Positions 51,256 to 59,851 of a stretch of 64,000 nt of DNA are shown piece after piece. Source of the DNA: JAVVHH01 sp965199665. Its GTDB lineage: Bacteria; Pseudomonadota; Alphaproteobacteria; Acetobacterales; Acetobacteraceae. A program made the position numbers and the translations under genes. Position 1 is the first letter of the stretch; every line of letters starts with the position of its first letter. The notes below the pieces were generated by a model, which was not told the DNA's origin, ran no database searches, and worked only from the letters and a program-made list of their open reading frames with translations. The stretch lies in contig OZ241208.1 in NCBI GenBank assembly GCA_965199665.1, forward strand, positions 3,348,001 through 3,412,000. Reading direction: 5' to 3'.

Positions 51256-52710
51256 ATGCGGGTGGAACGGTTTGACGTGGTCGTGGTCGGGTGCGGCGCG
51301 GGAGGCTTGTCGGCCGCGGTGTCCGCCGCGGAGGCGGGCGCCAGGGTGGCCGTGCTGGAGCGGGCGCCGCGGACCGAGCGGGGCGGGCAAACCCGCTACA
51401 CCGAGGCCTACCTCCGCATGAAGAGCCACACGGAGGTGTCCGACGATTTCGAGGAGCACCTGGCCGAGAACGGCGCCGGCTACGTCGACCCCGACCTGAT
51501 CGCCGAGACCGCCCGCCCCGTGCACGAGCGTGCACCCTACGCAACCGCGCTCAGCGTCACGGAGCCGGACTTCATCGGCACCTTCGCCGAGGAGGCGGGC
51601 CCGACCATCCGCTGGCTGGAGGGCCTCGGCATGCGGTTCGACTTCCTGCCGACGCAGTTCCTGACCAAGTCGCAGCCGCGTTTGTTGCCCGTCGGGGGTG
51701 GCTTAGCGCTGGTGGAGGGCTTGGCCGCGCGGGCGGAAACTCTCAACGTGCGGTTCTTCTACGAAACCACCGGCACGGCGCTGGTGCGCGATGACGCCGG
51801 CCGCGTGACCGGGCTGCAGGGGCGCATCCGCGGGGAAGGGCCAGTGCGGTTCGAGGGCCAGGTCGTGCTCGCCTGCGGGGGCTTCGAAGGCAATGCGGAG
51901 ATGCTGACCCGCTACATCGGGCCGCGCTCGGTCTATCTCCGGCCGATCTGCAAGGGCGCCAACTTCAACCGCGGCGAGGGCATCCAGATGGCGCTCGACG
52001 CCGGCGCGGCGACCAGCGGCGATTTCGGCAGCTACCACGCAGAGCCGATCGATCCGCGCTCTGGCGTGTCCGAGCCCTCGGTGTTCGTGTTCCCTTACGG
52101 AATCTTGGTCAACAAGGAGGGCCGCCGCTTTACCGACGAAGCGCCCGGCACGGTGGACGCCCATTACGAGCGCATCACGAGGCGCATCTTTGAGCAGAGC
52201 GACGGCTTAGCCTACGTCATCCTAGATGCGCGGCATACGGAGGTGCCGAACTACCGCCTCAGCATCCGCACGGACAAGCCGGCGGTGGTGGCCGACACGC
52301 TGGCCGAACTGGCCGGCAAGCTCGACCTGCCGCGCCACGTCCTCGCCGCGACAGTCGCCGAGTACAACGCCGCCTGCCGACCCGGCGATTACCGCCCGCT
52401 CGAGCTCGACGGGATCGCGACGGAAGGTCTGCACCCGCCGAAGTCGAACTGGGCGCTGCCGATCGACCGAGGGCCGTTCCACGCCTACCCGATCATCTCC
52501 GCCAACGTGTTCACCTTCGGTGGGGTCAAGGTCGATACGGTGGGCCGAATCGTCAACGCCGATGGCGAGCCGATCCTGGGGCTGTATGCGGCCGGCGAGA
52601 TCATCGGGACGTACTACGGCACCTATACCGGCGCGACCTCCGTGCTGAAGGGCCTCGTGTTCGGCCGCCTGGCGGGCGCCGACGCGGCGGGGCGGCGCGT
52701 CAACGCCTGA
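51256..52710 (+). CDS. FAD-dependent oxidoreductase (FAD_binding_2; TcuA/fumarate-reductase-like)
   Basis: 484 residues. VVVVGCGAGGLSAAVSAAEAGARVAVLERAP is the N-terminal dinucleotide fold (residues 7-37). QVVLACGGFEGNAEML is the second FAD contact. GILVNKEGRRFTDEAPG is the substrate/capping segment, and the C-terminal end is GLYAAGEIIGTYYGTYTGATSVLKGLVFGR. The shape is that of tricarballylate dehydrogenase TcuA and 3-ketosteroid dehydrogenase relatives. ATG 51256 is chosen over a 154-residue unrelated extension. It is followed by a related but broken flavoprotein gene. Confidence 0.9.
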   Translation: MRVERFDVVVVGCGAGGLSAAVSAAEAGARVAVLERAPRTERGGQTRYTEAYLRMKSHTEVSDDFEEHLAENGAGYVDPDLIAETARPVHERAPYATALSVTEPDFIGTFAEEAGPTIRWLEGLGMRFDFLPTQFLTKSQPRLLPVGGGLALVEGLAARAETLNVRFFYETTGTALVRDDAGRVTGLQGRIRGEGPVRFEGQVVLACGGFEGNAEMLTRYIGPRSVYLRPICKGANFNRGEGIQMALDAGAATSGDFGSYHAEPIDPRSGVSEPSVFVFPYGILVNKEGRRFTDEAPGTVDAHYERITRRIFEQSDGLAYVILDARHTEVPNYRLSIRTDKPAVVADTLAELAGKLDLPRHVLAATVAEYNAACRPGDYRPLELDGIATEGLHPPKSNWALPIDRGPFHAYPIISANVFTFGGVKVDTVGRIVNADGEPILGLYAAGEIIGTYYGTYTGATSVLKGLVFGRLAGADAAGRRVNA

Positions 52711-52721
52711 GCGGCGCGACC

Positions 52722-54003
52722 GTGTGGGATGTCGCCGTGGTCGGCGCCGGGCTCGCCGGACTGGCCGCGTCGATCGAGGCGGCGCGTAACGGCGCGGGTA
52801 ATGCTGCTGGAACGGGAGGCGACGCTTGGCGGCAACAGCCGGATCAGCGCAGGGCTGGTGGCCCTGGCTGGCACGCCGCAGCAGCGGGCCGCCGGCGTCG
52901 CCGATGACGGGACGCAACTGTTCGACGACCTCCGCGCGACGGGCGGCCAGGCCAACGATGCGGCCCTGGTGCGGGCCTACGCCGCCGGACAGGACGCGCT
53001 GGCGGCCTGGTTCGGACGGGGCGGCATCGAGTTCACCGGGCTGGAGCGTGGCGCGGGCCAGTCGGTGCCGCGGGCGCACCAGACCGATGCCGGCGCCGCT
53101 CTGGAACGGCTGGCGCGGGATGCCGCCGCGGCGGGCGTGACGGTGCGAACGGGCGCGCGGGTCCGCCGGCTGCGGTTGGGGCCGGAGGGCATCGCGCTCG
53201 AGGGCGATGGGGCGCCGGCGACGACCGCGCGCGCCGTGGTGCTCGCCACGGGCGGCTTCGCCCACTCAGATGCGCTGCTGGACGTGTTCGCGCCGTCCCA
53301 GAAGGCGGCGTTGCGCGTCGGCACGCCGGGCTGCCAGGGCGATGGCCTGCGCATGGGCTGGGCGCTGGGGGCCGATCTACGCGACATGGGCAGCATCAAG
53401 GGCACCTTCGGCGCCCATGCCGACAGCCGCGGCTGCGACTACCACGCGCTGCTGGCCTTCTACATGGGCGGCATCGTCGTCGACCGCACCGGTCGCCGCT
53501 TCGTCAACGAGGAGCAGCCCTACAAGCTGCTCGGCGAGGCCTGCCTCCACCGGCCCGGCGCGGCCGCGTTCCAGATCTTCGACGCGGGCGTGATGGCCCG
53601 GAGCGACCCGGCGGTGCCGCTGTGCGACCCGGCGCGGCAGCTCGCCGCAGGCCGCGTGACGAAGGCTGTGTCGTGGGAAGCGCTGGCCACCGCCTGCGGC
53701 ATCGACGGGGCGGGGCTGGTGCGGACGGTCGACGACTACAACCGCGGGGTGGCGGACGGGCGTGATGCCTGGGGCCGGCGCGGCCTGAACAACGGCAAGG
53801 GCGCGCTCGTCCCGTTGCGGCAACCGCCCTTTTACGCCTTTCCCTGCGGCACCGCCCTGCTCGCGACATATTGCGGGCTGCGCATCGATCCGGCCGGGCA
53901 GGTGCTGGACGTGTTCGGCGCGCCCATCGCCGGGCTGTTCGCCGCCGGCGAGGTCGCCGGCGGGTTCCACGGCACGGCCTACATGACTGGGGCAACGCTG
54001 GGC
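52722..54003 (+). pseudogene. FAD_binding_2 oxidoreductase with a frameshift and lost C-terminus
   Basis: From GTG 52722 the frame encodes WDVAVVGAGLAGLAASIEAARNGA, a perfect FAD loop. At about 52792-52799 a run that should read GGCGCGCGGG has only one GCG repeat, so two bases are missing. The rest (VMLLEREATLGGNSRISAG) continues in another frame to GLFAAGEVAGGFHGTAYMTGATLG near 54000. There the homology stops abruptly instead of finishing with the usual FGRLAG tail. Both lesions make it non-functional. It would have been a paralogue of the upstream flavoprotein, 11 bp away. Confidence 0.82.
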
Positions 54004-54066
54004 CCCCTTCCCCGCGCGCCGGTAGTGCACCTGACCCATCGCCGTATCTGCGTAGCCAAACCGCAT
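54000..54066 (-). pseudogene. 5' remnant of an alpha/beta hydrolase gene
   Basis: On the minus strand from ATG 54066, MRFGYADTAMGQVHYRRAGKG is a typical alpha/beta hydrolase beginning. It ends where it meets the cut 3' end of the FAD oxidoreductase. Only about 22 codons remain. It is inverted with respect to its neighbours. Confidence 0.55.
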
Positions 54067-54224
54067 CGCGCCGCCTCCCGTTTTGCCACCAACGTAGCAG
54101 CCGGGACCCGCTTGCCAGCACGGCTCACTCGAAAGCCCTTTTCGGCCGAGCCCTCTTTCCAGCCGCGGGCGCAGCCAGCACTCTCGGGCGAACCGGCATC
54201 GCAAGCTGGAGGGAGTGCGCCACG

Positions 54225-54992
54225 ATGGCACAGGGAGGAAGGCTGGCAGGCCGGGTCGCGCTGATCACAGGGGCTGCCGGCGGCATCGGCAGCGCCATTG
54301 CGCGGGCCTTCGCCGCCGAAGGCGCCGATCTCGCGCTGCTGGACCGGGCCGCGCCCGACGCTCTGGCCGCCGGACTCGGGGGCCGCACTCTGGCCCTGGC
54401 CGCCGACGTGACCCGGCGGCAGCAGGTGCTGGATGCCGTGGCGCGCACCACCGCCGCCTTCGGCCGGCTCGACATCCTGGTCAACGTCGCCGGGATCGTC
54501 TCCTTCGGCGCCGCCGCCACGCTGGACGAGGCCGAGTGGGACCGGGTGATCGACATCAACCTGAAGGGCACGTTCCTGTGCTGCCAAGCGGTGATCGCCC
54601 CCATGCGCGCCGGCGGCTACGGGCGGATCATCAACCTGGGCTCCGTCATCGGCAAGAATGGCGGCAATGCCCGGCCCTGGATCGACCGCTCCGAGCAGGA
54701 CCGCTCCAGCAACGTCGCCTACGGAGCGGCCAAGGCGGGCGTCCACGCCCTGACCCTGTTCCTGGCCCGCGAGTTGGCCGCAGACGGCATCACCGTGAAC
54801 GCGGTCGCACCCGGCCCGATCGCCTCCGCCATGACGACGGACCTGCCCGCGAGCCTGCGTGCGCTGATCCCCGTCGGGCGCATGGGCCGGGCGGAAGACG
54901 TGGCGGAGTGCGCGCTGTTCCTGGCGGGCGAAGCCGCCGGCTTCGTCACGGCCGAGATCATGGACGTCAACGGCGGCATGTGGGCCGACTGA
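54225..54992 (+). CDS. Classical short-chain dehydrogenase
   Basis: 255 residues. The NAD loop is TGAAGGIGSAIARAF at about 15-29, NVAG is near 88, Ser is in NLGSVIG, and the catalytic motif is YGAAK near 166-170. C-terminal ITVNAVAPGPIAS and VTAEIMDVNGG are standard. An insertion KNGGNARPWIDRSEQDRSSN lies before the catalytic Tyr. ATG 54225 follows GGAGGGAG. It precedes the racemase-like gene with a TGATG junction. It probably oxidises a hydroxy-acid or alcohol. Confidence 0.92.
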   Translation: MAQGGRLAGRVALITGAAGGIGSAIARAFAAEGADLALLDRAAPDALAAGLGGRTLALAADVTRRQQVLDAVARTTAAFGRLDILVNVAGIVSFGAAATLDEAEWDRVIDINLKGTFLCCQAVIAPMRAGGYGRIINLGSVIGKNGGNARPWIDRSEQDRSSNVAYGAAKAGVHALTLFLARELAADGITVNAVAPGPIASAMTTDLPASLRALIPVGRMGRAEDVAECALFLAGEAAGFVTAEIMDVNGGMWAD

Positions 54993-55837
54993 TGCGCATC
55001 TGGCACCAGAGCTTCAGCGACCTCGACCGCGTGCTGATCTACCGCGCGACGCTGGCGCGCCATGCGGCCGCCGTCATGCCGGCCTCCGACAGCGTCGTGC
55101 TGCACGGCCTGCGCCCCGGCACCTACGGCCCGGACTTCGCGCCGATCCACGCCATCCGGCACCGCTACCTCGAATTCCTCAACGAAGCCCAAATCTGCGA
55201 AGCCGCGCTGGAAGCCCAGCGGCAGGGTTACGACGCCTTCGCGCTCGGCTGTTTCTACGACCCGGCGCTCCGCAGCGCCCGCTCGCTGGTCGACATTCCC
55301 TGCGTCGGCCTGTCCGAAACCTCCATGCTGGTCGCCTGCTCGCTCGGGCACCGCTTCGGCCTGGTCTCGCTCGAGGACAGCCAGCGCGCCCAGCACGAGG
55401 AGCTCGCCCGCGCCTACGGCCTCCGCGACCGCCTCGCGGCCGTGGTGCCGATGAGTCCGCCGATCGACGAATACATGCTGGAAGCCGACGCCGAGCAGCT
55501 GCAACCGTTCGTCGCCGCGTTCGAGGCTGCCTGCGCCCGGCTGGTCGCGGCCGGGGCCGAGGCCGAGGTGGTGATCCCTGGTGACGGCTTTCTCAACGAG
55601 ATGGTCTGGCGCAGCGGGACGCGGACCGCCGCCGGCGTCCCCGTGCTGGACGCGCTCGGGACGCTGTTCCACCACGCCGGGTTCATGGTGGGGCTGCGCA
55701 ACCGGCTGGGCATCGGCGTCAGCCGGGCGATGCACTACGCCAAACCGCCGCCGGACATGCTGGCCGAAGCGCGCACGGCCGCCGGCGTGCGGCCCATGAC
55801 GGAGCGCGAGTTCTCCGGCCGCGACCCCGGCGCATGA
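54992..55837 (+). CDS. Asp/Glu/hydantoin racemase-superfamily protein with a single active-site cysteine
   Basis: 281 residues. MRIWHQSFSD and DAFALGCFYDPALRSARSLVDIPCVGLSETSM give the first half with Cys near position 89. The second half shows VVIPGDGFLNEMVW where racemases have the second catalytic Cys (typically LGCAG), so it is missing. One-Cys members of this superfamily include arylmalonate decarboxylases, and maleate isomerases keep two. A racemase role is therefore doubtful. It overlaps the SDR stop and the LysR start (TGATG, ATGA). Confidence 0.86.
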   Translation: MRIWHQSFSDLDRVLIYRATLARHAAAVMPASDSVVLHGLRPGTYGPDFAPIHAIRHRYLEFLNEAQICEAALEAQRQGYDAFALGCFYDPALRSARSLVDIPCVGLSETSMLVACSLGHRFGLVSLEDSQRAQHEELARAYGLRDRLAAVVPMSPPIDEYMLEADAEQLQPFVAAFEAACARLVAAGAEAEVVIPGDGFLNEMVWRSGTRTAAGVPVLDALGTLFHHAGFMVGLRNRLGIGVSRAMHYAKPPPDMLAEARTAAGVRPMTEREFSGRDPGA

Positions 55838-56745
55838 TCCGCGCGCGCGGCATGGACCGCCTCTGGGCGATGGAGGTGTTCGTCAAGGTGGTGGAGGCCG
55901 GCAGCCTATCGCGCGCGGCGACCCACCTGGATCTCGCCAATGCCTCCGTCACGTCCTGCATCCGCAACCTCGAGACCCATATCGGCGCCACGCTGCTGCA
56001 ACGGTCTACCCGGCACATCTCGCTGACGGAGGAAGGCTCCCGCTTCTACGCCCGCTGCCAGGACATCCTCGCCATGGTCGACGAGGCGGAGGCGGACGCA
56101 TCGCCCACGGAGGCCGCGCTGCGCGGCATCCTGCGCGTGGAGATGCCGATCGCGCTCGGCCATCTGCTGATCGGCCCCGCGCTGACCGATTTCGCCGCCG
56201 AGCATCCCAAGCTGCAGGTTGTGGTAAACCTCACCAACTCGGTGGAAGACCTGATCCGCCGCGCCGTCGACATCGCGATCCGCATTGACGAGGTGCAGGA
56301 TGCCGACCTGGTCGCGCGCCGCATCTACGAAACGCAGCACGTACTGTGCGCGTCGCCCGACTTCCTGCGCCGCCACGGTCCGCCGGAAGCCCCAGACGCG
56401 CTCGACCCGGCGCGCTGCATCGGCCTGTCCATGACACTGACCGGCACGGCCAAGCCGTGGGTGTTCGAGCGCGACGGTCAGCGCCGGGTCGTCGAGCCGG
56501 CGGGCAACTTGTCGTTCAACAGCAGCGACGCGCTATTGCGCAGCGCGGCCCGCGGCGGCGGTTTCGTCTATGTGCTCGACATCCTGGCGCGCGACTATCT
56601 CCGCCGCGGCGAGCTGCAAGCCGTGCTGCCGGATTGGGACACCTCCAAGCAGAGCTTTTTCGCCGTGTACCCGCCCTCCCGCTACGTGCCCAAGCGCGTG
56701 AAGCTCTTCGTGGCGTTCGTGGCCCATCTGCTGAAGCAGGTATGA
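55834..56745 (+). CDS. LysR-family transcriptional regulator
   Basis: 303 residues. The HTH lies at about residues 7-65 (MEVFVKVVEAGSLSRAATHLDLANASVTSCIRNLE). An effector domain follows with VDIAIRIDEVQDADLVARRIYETQHVLCASPDF. ATG 55834 overlaps the previous stop; ATG 55852 (MDRLWAMEVF) is the likely alternative. It lies in an SDR-racemase-LysR unit and may autoregulate it, which is unusual because LysR genes are more often divergent. Confidence 0.92.
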   Translation: MIRARGMDRLWAMEVFVKVVEAGSLSRAATHLDLANASVTSCIRNLETHIGATLLQRSTRHISLTEEGSRFYARCQDILAMVDEAEADASPTEAALRGILRVEMPIALGHLLIGPALTDFAAEHPKLQVVVNLTNSVEDLIRRAVDIAIRIDEVQDADLVARRIYETQHVLCASPDFLRRHGPPEAPDALDPARCIGLSMTLTGTAKPWVFERDGQRRVVEPAGNLSFNSSDALLRSAARGGGFVYVLDILARDYLRRGELQAVLPDWDTSKQSFFAVYPPSRYVPKRVKLFVAFVAHLLKQV

Positions 56746-56748
56746 TCG

Positions 56749-56866
56749 ATGAGCGGACCGCTTCGCCTCCTGTTCCAATCCGCCGTGGAGATGGACGGCG
56801 CCGGTGCCGAAATGGTGCGCGTCACCAAACCCGGCGGCACGGTCGCTGCCTACGCGTGGGACATTT
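56749..56866 (+). pseudogene. Fragment of a SAM-dependent methyltransferase
   Basis: The short frame begins in low-information sequence and contains AEMVRVTKPGGTVAAYAWDI near 56800-56862, the motif-IV/post-I region of class I methyltransferases (typically MARVTRPGGTVAAYVWD). The SAM-binding domain before it and the rest after are absent, and the frame continues into unrelated sequence. It is a remnant of about 20 codons. Confidence 0.55.
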
Positions 56867-56962
56867 CTCCGGTTTCGGCGGTTTATCCTTTGTCGCGGCG
56901 CTCGCGGAACAAAGCTCGACTTGCTGGCAGGCAAGGGCGAGGGGACCGGGCTGGGAGCCCAA

Positions 56963-57529
56963 CTAGGCGAGCGGTTTGAGCGGCGGTTCCTCGCCGGGGG
57001 GAAGCTGCACGCGGTCCACGTTGAGGATCATGGAAACCAGGCTGTAGTAGCCCAGCGCCGCCGTCAGATCGATCACGCCCTGCTCGCCGAAGCGGCCAGC
57101 GACGGCGGCGTACGTTCCGTCCGACACCTGCGTCTCTTCCAGAAGCTCCGTGCAGAAGGTCCAGACCAAGTCTTCGTCCTCGCTCATGTCGTCGGGACGG
57201 CGGCCGAGGGCGATTGCGTCGGCCACCGCCGGACGCATACCGGCGGCCAGGCCGAGCTGGCGATGGGCATAGAACTCGTATTGCGCATTCCACTTCCGTC
57301 CTGCGAGCAGGATCGCGAGCTCGTTCAGCGCCGTCGGGATGCTGCTGCCGAAACGGATATAGGCGCCCACGTGCTGCAGCCGGTTGCCGAGGTCCGGACT
57401 GCGCAGCAGCGCCTTGAACGGGCCGCGTAAGCTGCCGGCGCGCGGCCCGGCCGTGATGGCTTCCACCATGGCCATTTGCTCGGGCGTCATCTCCGCCTGC
57501 GGAATCGGCTTGAACCGCTCTTCGGTCAT
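56963..57529 (-). CDS. Carboxymuconolactone decarboxylase-family protein
   Basis: 188 residues. The CMD core ELAILLAGRKWNAQYEFYAHRQLGLAAGM corresponds to residues 70-98. The Glu and His positions match the other CMD gene of the window and there is no CxxC. The N-terminal segment EMTPEQMAMVEAITAGPRAG is also family-like. ATG 57529 follows GGGGAGCACGAG. It is divergent from the quinone-oxidoreductase-like gene, with the 14-bp repeat array between. It is probably a lactone decarboxylase or isomerase in a catabolic set with the MDR and the SDR. Confidence 0.9.
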   Translation of the reverse strand: MTEERFKPIPQAEMTPEQMAMVEAITAGPRAGSLRGPFKALLRSPDLGNRLQHVGAYIRFGSSIPTALNELAILLAGRKWNAQYEFYAHRQLGLAAGMRPAVADAIALGRRPDDMSEDEDLVWTFCTELLEETQVSDGTYAAVAGRFGEQGVIDLTAALGYYSLVSMILNVDRVQLPPGEEPPLKPLA

Positions 57530-57620
57530 CTCGTGCTCCCCTGCCCGGCCGATCTCGCCCGTTGCACGGCAGTCTCGTCCAGCACGGCGTCCCGGTCCAC
57601 GGGCCCGGCCTAGTTTTCCC

Positions 57621-57690
57621 GGTCTGGGTTTGTCGGCCTGGGTTTGTCGGCCTGGGTTTGTCGGCCTGGGTTTGTCGGTCTGGGTTTGTC
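57621..57690. repeat. Five tandem 14-bp repeats in a divergent promoter region
   Basis: Units 1 and 5 read GGTCTGGGTTTGTC; units 2-4 read GGCCTGGGTTTGTC. They are perfectly head-to-tail at 57621, 57635, 57649, 57663 and 57677. The 14-bp period is not a codon multiple, and the array lies outside genes, 91 bp from the CMD start and 44 bp from the MDR start. It may be a regulator-binding array or a slippage-prone phase-variable spacer. Confidence 0.9.
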
Positions 57691-57734
57691 GGACGGATCG
57701 ATCTAAGAAAGATCAACACGACGGGGGAAGCAGC

Positions 57735-58706
57735 ATGCGCGCCATGATCATCACCGGGCACGGCTTGGAGCTGCGCGACGTTCCCATGCCGCAACCCGGT
57801 CCGGACGAGGTGCTGGTCCGCGTGCATGCGGCCGGGCTCAACCGCGCCGAGTTGGCCATGGCGGCGGGCCAGGCGCATGGCAGCCACGGTGGCGCTGGCG
57901 CCGGCATCGGCCTCGAGTGGTCTGGCGAAGTGGTGGACGTCGGCAGCGAGGTCACGGAGATCGTACGGGGCGATCGCGTGATGGCGTCGGGTAATGGTGG
58001 CTACGCCGAATATGCGATGACCGACCGCGGCCGGGTCAGCCCCATTCCGGACAGCAATATGGGATGGGTCCAGGCCGCCACGCTGCCGATCGCGCTGCAG
58101 ACGATGCATGACGCGCTTGCGACCAACGGTGCCCTGCAGGCTGGGCAGGCGGTGCTGATCCAGGGTGCCAGTTCCGGCGTCGGGCTGATGGGGCTGCAGA
58201 TCGCCCGCGAACTCGGCGCCACCACGATCCTCGGCGGCTCGCGCAACCCGGACCATCGCAAGCGCCTGCCGGAGTTCGGGGCCACAGGCGTGGTCGACAC
58301 TAATGATGAGGGCTGGCCCCGCGTCGTGCTGGACGCCACCGGGGGGGCGGGCGTGGATCTGGTGGTGGACATGGTGTCGGCCCCGGTCTCGCGTGGCAAT
58401 CTTCAGGCGACCCGCATCAAGGGGCGCATCGTCAATGTCGGCCGGCTGGGCGGCCAAGAGGGACCGTTCGATTTCGACCTCCATGCGGCGCGCCGGATCT
58501 CCTACATCGGCGTCACGTTCCGGACCCGAAGCGCCGAAGAAGTGCGCGAGATCAACCGCCGCATGCGGGCGGATTTGTGGCCCGCGCTGGAGGCGGGGCG
58601 CCTCGCTTTGCCGGTGGACCGGACCTTTCCGCTGGAAGAAGCCAATCAGGCGCTGGCGTACATGCGCGAGAACCGACATCTCGGCAAAATCGTGCTCACC
58701 GTCTGA
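57735..58706 (+). CDS. Medium-chain quinone oxidoreductase-like dehydrogenase (MDR)
   Basis: 323 residues with an N-terminal GroES-like domain and a Rossmann domain. VLVRVHAAGLNRAELAMA at about 28-45 is the MDR/QOR signature. GLEWSGEVVDVGSEVTE, GASSGVGLMGLQIARELGATTILGGSR (cofactor site) and GRIVNVGRLGG follow. No structural zinc cysteines are present, so it is a zinc-free QOR-like reductase. ATG 57735 follows GGGGGAAG, and the longer frame is repeat-derived sequence. It is co-directional with the SDR 28 bp downstream and divergent from the CMD gene. Confidence 0.92.
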   Translation: MRAMIITGHGLELRDVPMPQPGPDEVLVRVHAAGLNRAELAMAAGQAHGSHGGAGAGIGLEWSGEVVDVGSEVTEIVRGDRVMASGNGGYAEYAMTDRGRVSPIPDSNMGWVQAATLPIALQTMHDALATNGALQAGQAVLIQGASSGVGLMGLQIARELGATTILGGSRNPDHRKRLPEFGATGVVDTNDEGWPRVVLDATGGAGVDLVVDMVSAPVSRGNLQATRIKGRIVNVGRLGGQEGPFDFDLHAARRISYIGVTFRTRSAEEVREINRRMRADLWPALEAGRLALPVDRTFPLEEANQALAYMRENRHLGKIVLTV

Positions 58707-58734
58707 GCGGTTCGTTGAACGAGGACATCGTCGC

Positions 58735-59565
58735 ATGAGCGAGAACGAGCAGGCACGGATCTCTCAGGACCTACAAGGCAAGGTCGCCATCGTGACCGGG
58801 GCAGGTTCGCGCGCAGACGGGATCGGAAACGGCCGGGCGGCCTCCCTCCTGCTGGCCGAGGCGGGGACACGGGTCGTGCTCGTGGACGCCAACCGCGGCT
58901 GGGCGGAGCGGACGCGCGACATGATCGAGGCGGAGGGCGGCGAGGCGATCGTCCTGGAGGCGGACGTCACGGACCCGGTGCAGTGCGCGGCCGTGGTGCA
59001 GCAGGCGCAGTCGGCGTTCGGGCGTCTCGACATCCTGGTCAACAATGTCGGCGTCAACGGGGCCAAGGGCACGGCGGTCGAGGTCGATCTGGCGGAGTGG
59101 ACGCAAGGCCTCCTGATCAATGTCACGAGCATGATGCTGATGGCCAAGTTCGCGGTGCCCGTCATGGCGGCCGGAGATGGCGGCGCGATCGTCAACATCG
59201 CCTCCGTCGCCGGGCTGCGGGGCGGCACGCCGGACCTGCTGTATCCTACGTCCAAGGGCGCCGTGGTGAACATGACGCGCGCCATGGCGGTGCATCACGC
59301 GCCGCAGAAGATCCGCGTCAACTGTGTCTGCCCGGGGATGCTGTATACGCCGATGATGTATGCGGGCGGGATGACGTCCGAGGTGCGCGAGGCGCGCCGG
59401 GCCAGGTCGTTGCTGAGAACCGAAGGCACCGGCTGGGATTGTGGGGCGGCGGTTCTGTTCCTGGCGTCCGGACATGCGCGCTGGATGACGGGCGTGATAC
59501 TGCCGGTGGATGCGGGCACCACGGCGACCACAACGCTGGATGGCTCACCGTACGGGCGCCAGTAG
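58735..59565 (+). CDS. Short-chain dehydrogenase with an extended glycine loop
   Basis: 276 residues. The NAD loop TGAGSRADGIGNGRA (about 21-35) shares the insertion seen in the SDR at 20122. NNVG is near 103. Ser lies in NIASVAG and the catalytic motif is YPTSK near 170-174. C-terminal MTGVILPVDAG is standard. ATG 58735 follows GAGGACATCGTCGC. It probably works with the MDR and the CMD protein of the same set. The shared loop suggests a family used with CMD partners, because both SDRs in the window accompany one. Confidence 0.92.
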   Translation: MSENEQARISQDLQGKVAIVTGAGSRADGIGNGRAASLLLAEAGTRVVLVDANRGWAERTRDMIEAEGGEAIVLEADVTDPVQCAAVVQQAQSAFGRLDILVNNVGVNGAKGTAVEVDLAEWTQGLLINVTSMMLMAKFAVPVMAAGDGGAIVNIASVAGLRGGTPDLLYPTSKGAVVNMTRAMAVHHAPQKIRVNCVCPGMLYTPMMYAGGMTSEVREARRARSLLRTEGTGWDCGAAVLFLASGHARWMTGVILPVDAGTTATTTLDGSPYGRQ

Positions 59566-59713
59566 GAAACGGCCGAGGATGCACTCGGCGCCAGCGCCGC
59601 GCGGCCCCGCCCGCGGCTAACCGCAGGAACGGCGAGCAAGCGTTGATCGGGACGGCCGAACTTTCGACTTTGCCCTACCGGGCTGTGCAGTCATGTCGCT
59701 CTGAAGCTAAACC

Positions 59714-59733
59714 TGCCGGCTCTGTAGCCGGCA
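59714..59733. terminator. Perfect 8-bp hairpin downstream of the SDR
   Basis: TGCCGGCT, loop CTGT, AGCCGGCA lies in the 286-bp gap between the plus-strand SDR and the convergent giant gene. The GC-rich stem could serve both directions, although neither side has a clear T-run. The rest of 59566-59851 shows no gene. Confidence 0.45.
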
Positions 59734-59851
59734 CCTGTTGTTCGCTCCACGTTGACCGTTCGCGCGCTCCGACTTTCTGCGCCCGATGGTCACGGCAGCA
59801 GTGTCCGGGCCGACGTCTCGGAGAGATTGTTGCCGTTGCGATCCGGCGCGC

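Noticed and set aside
57562..57747. Frame reading through the 14-bp repeats as a small repetitive protein
   Set aside because: The repeat period is not a multiple of three, the frame lacks a ribosome site and it overlaps two promoters; the peptide (VGLGLSAWVC-like) is a by-product of the repeats.
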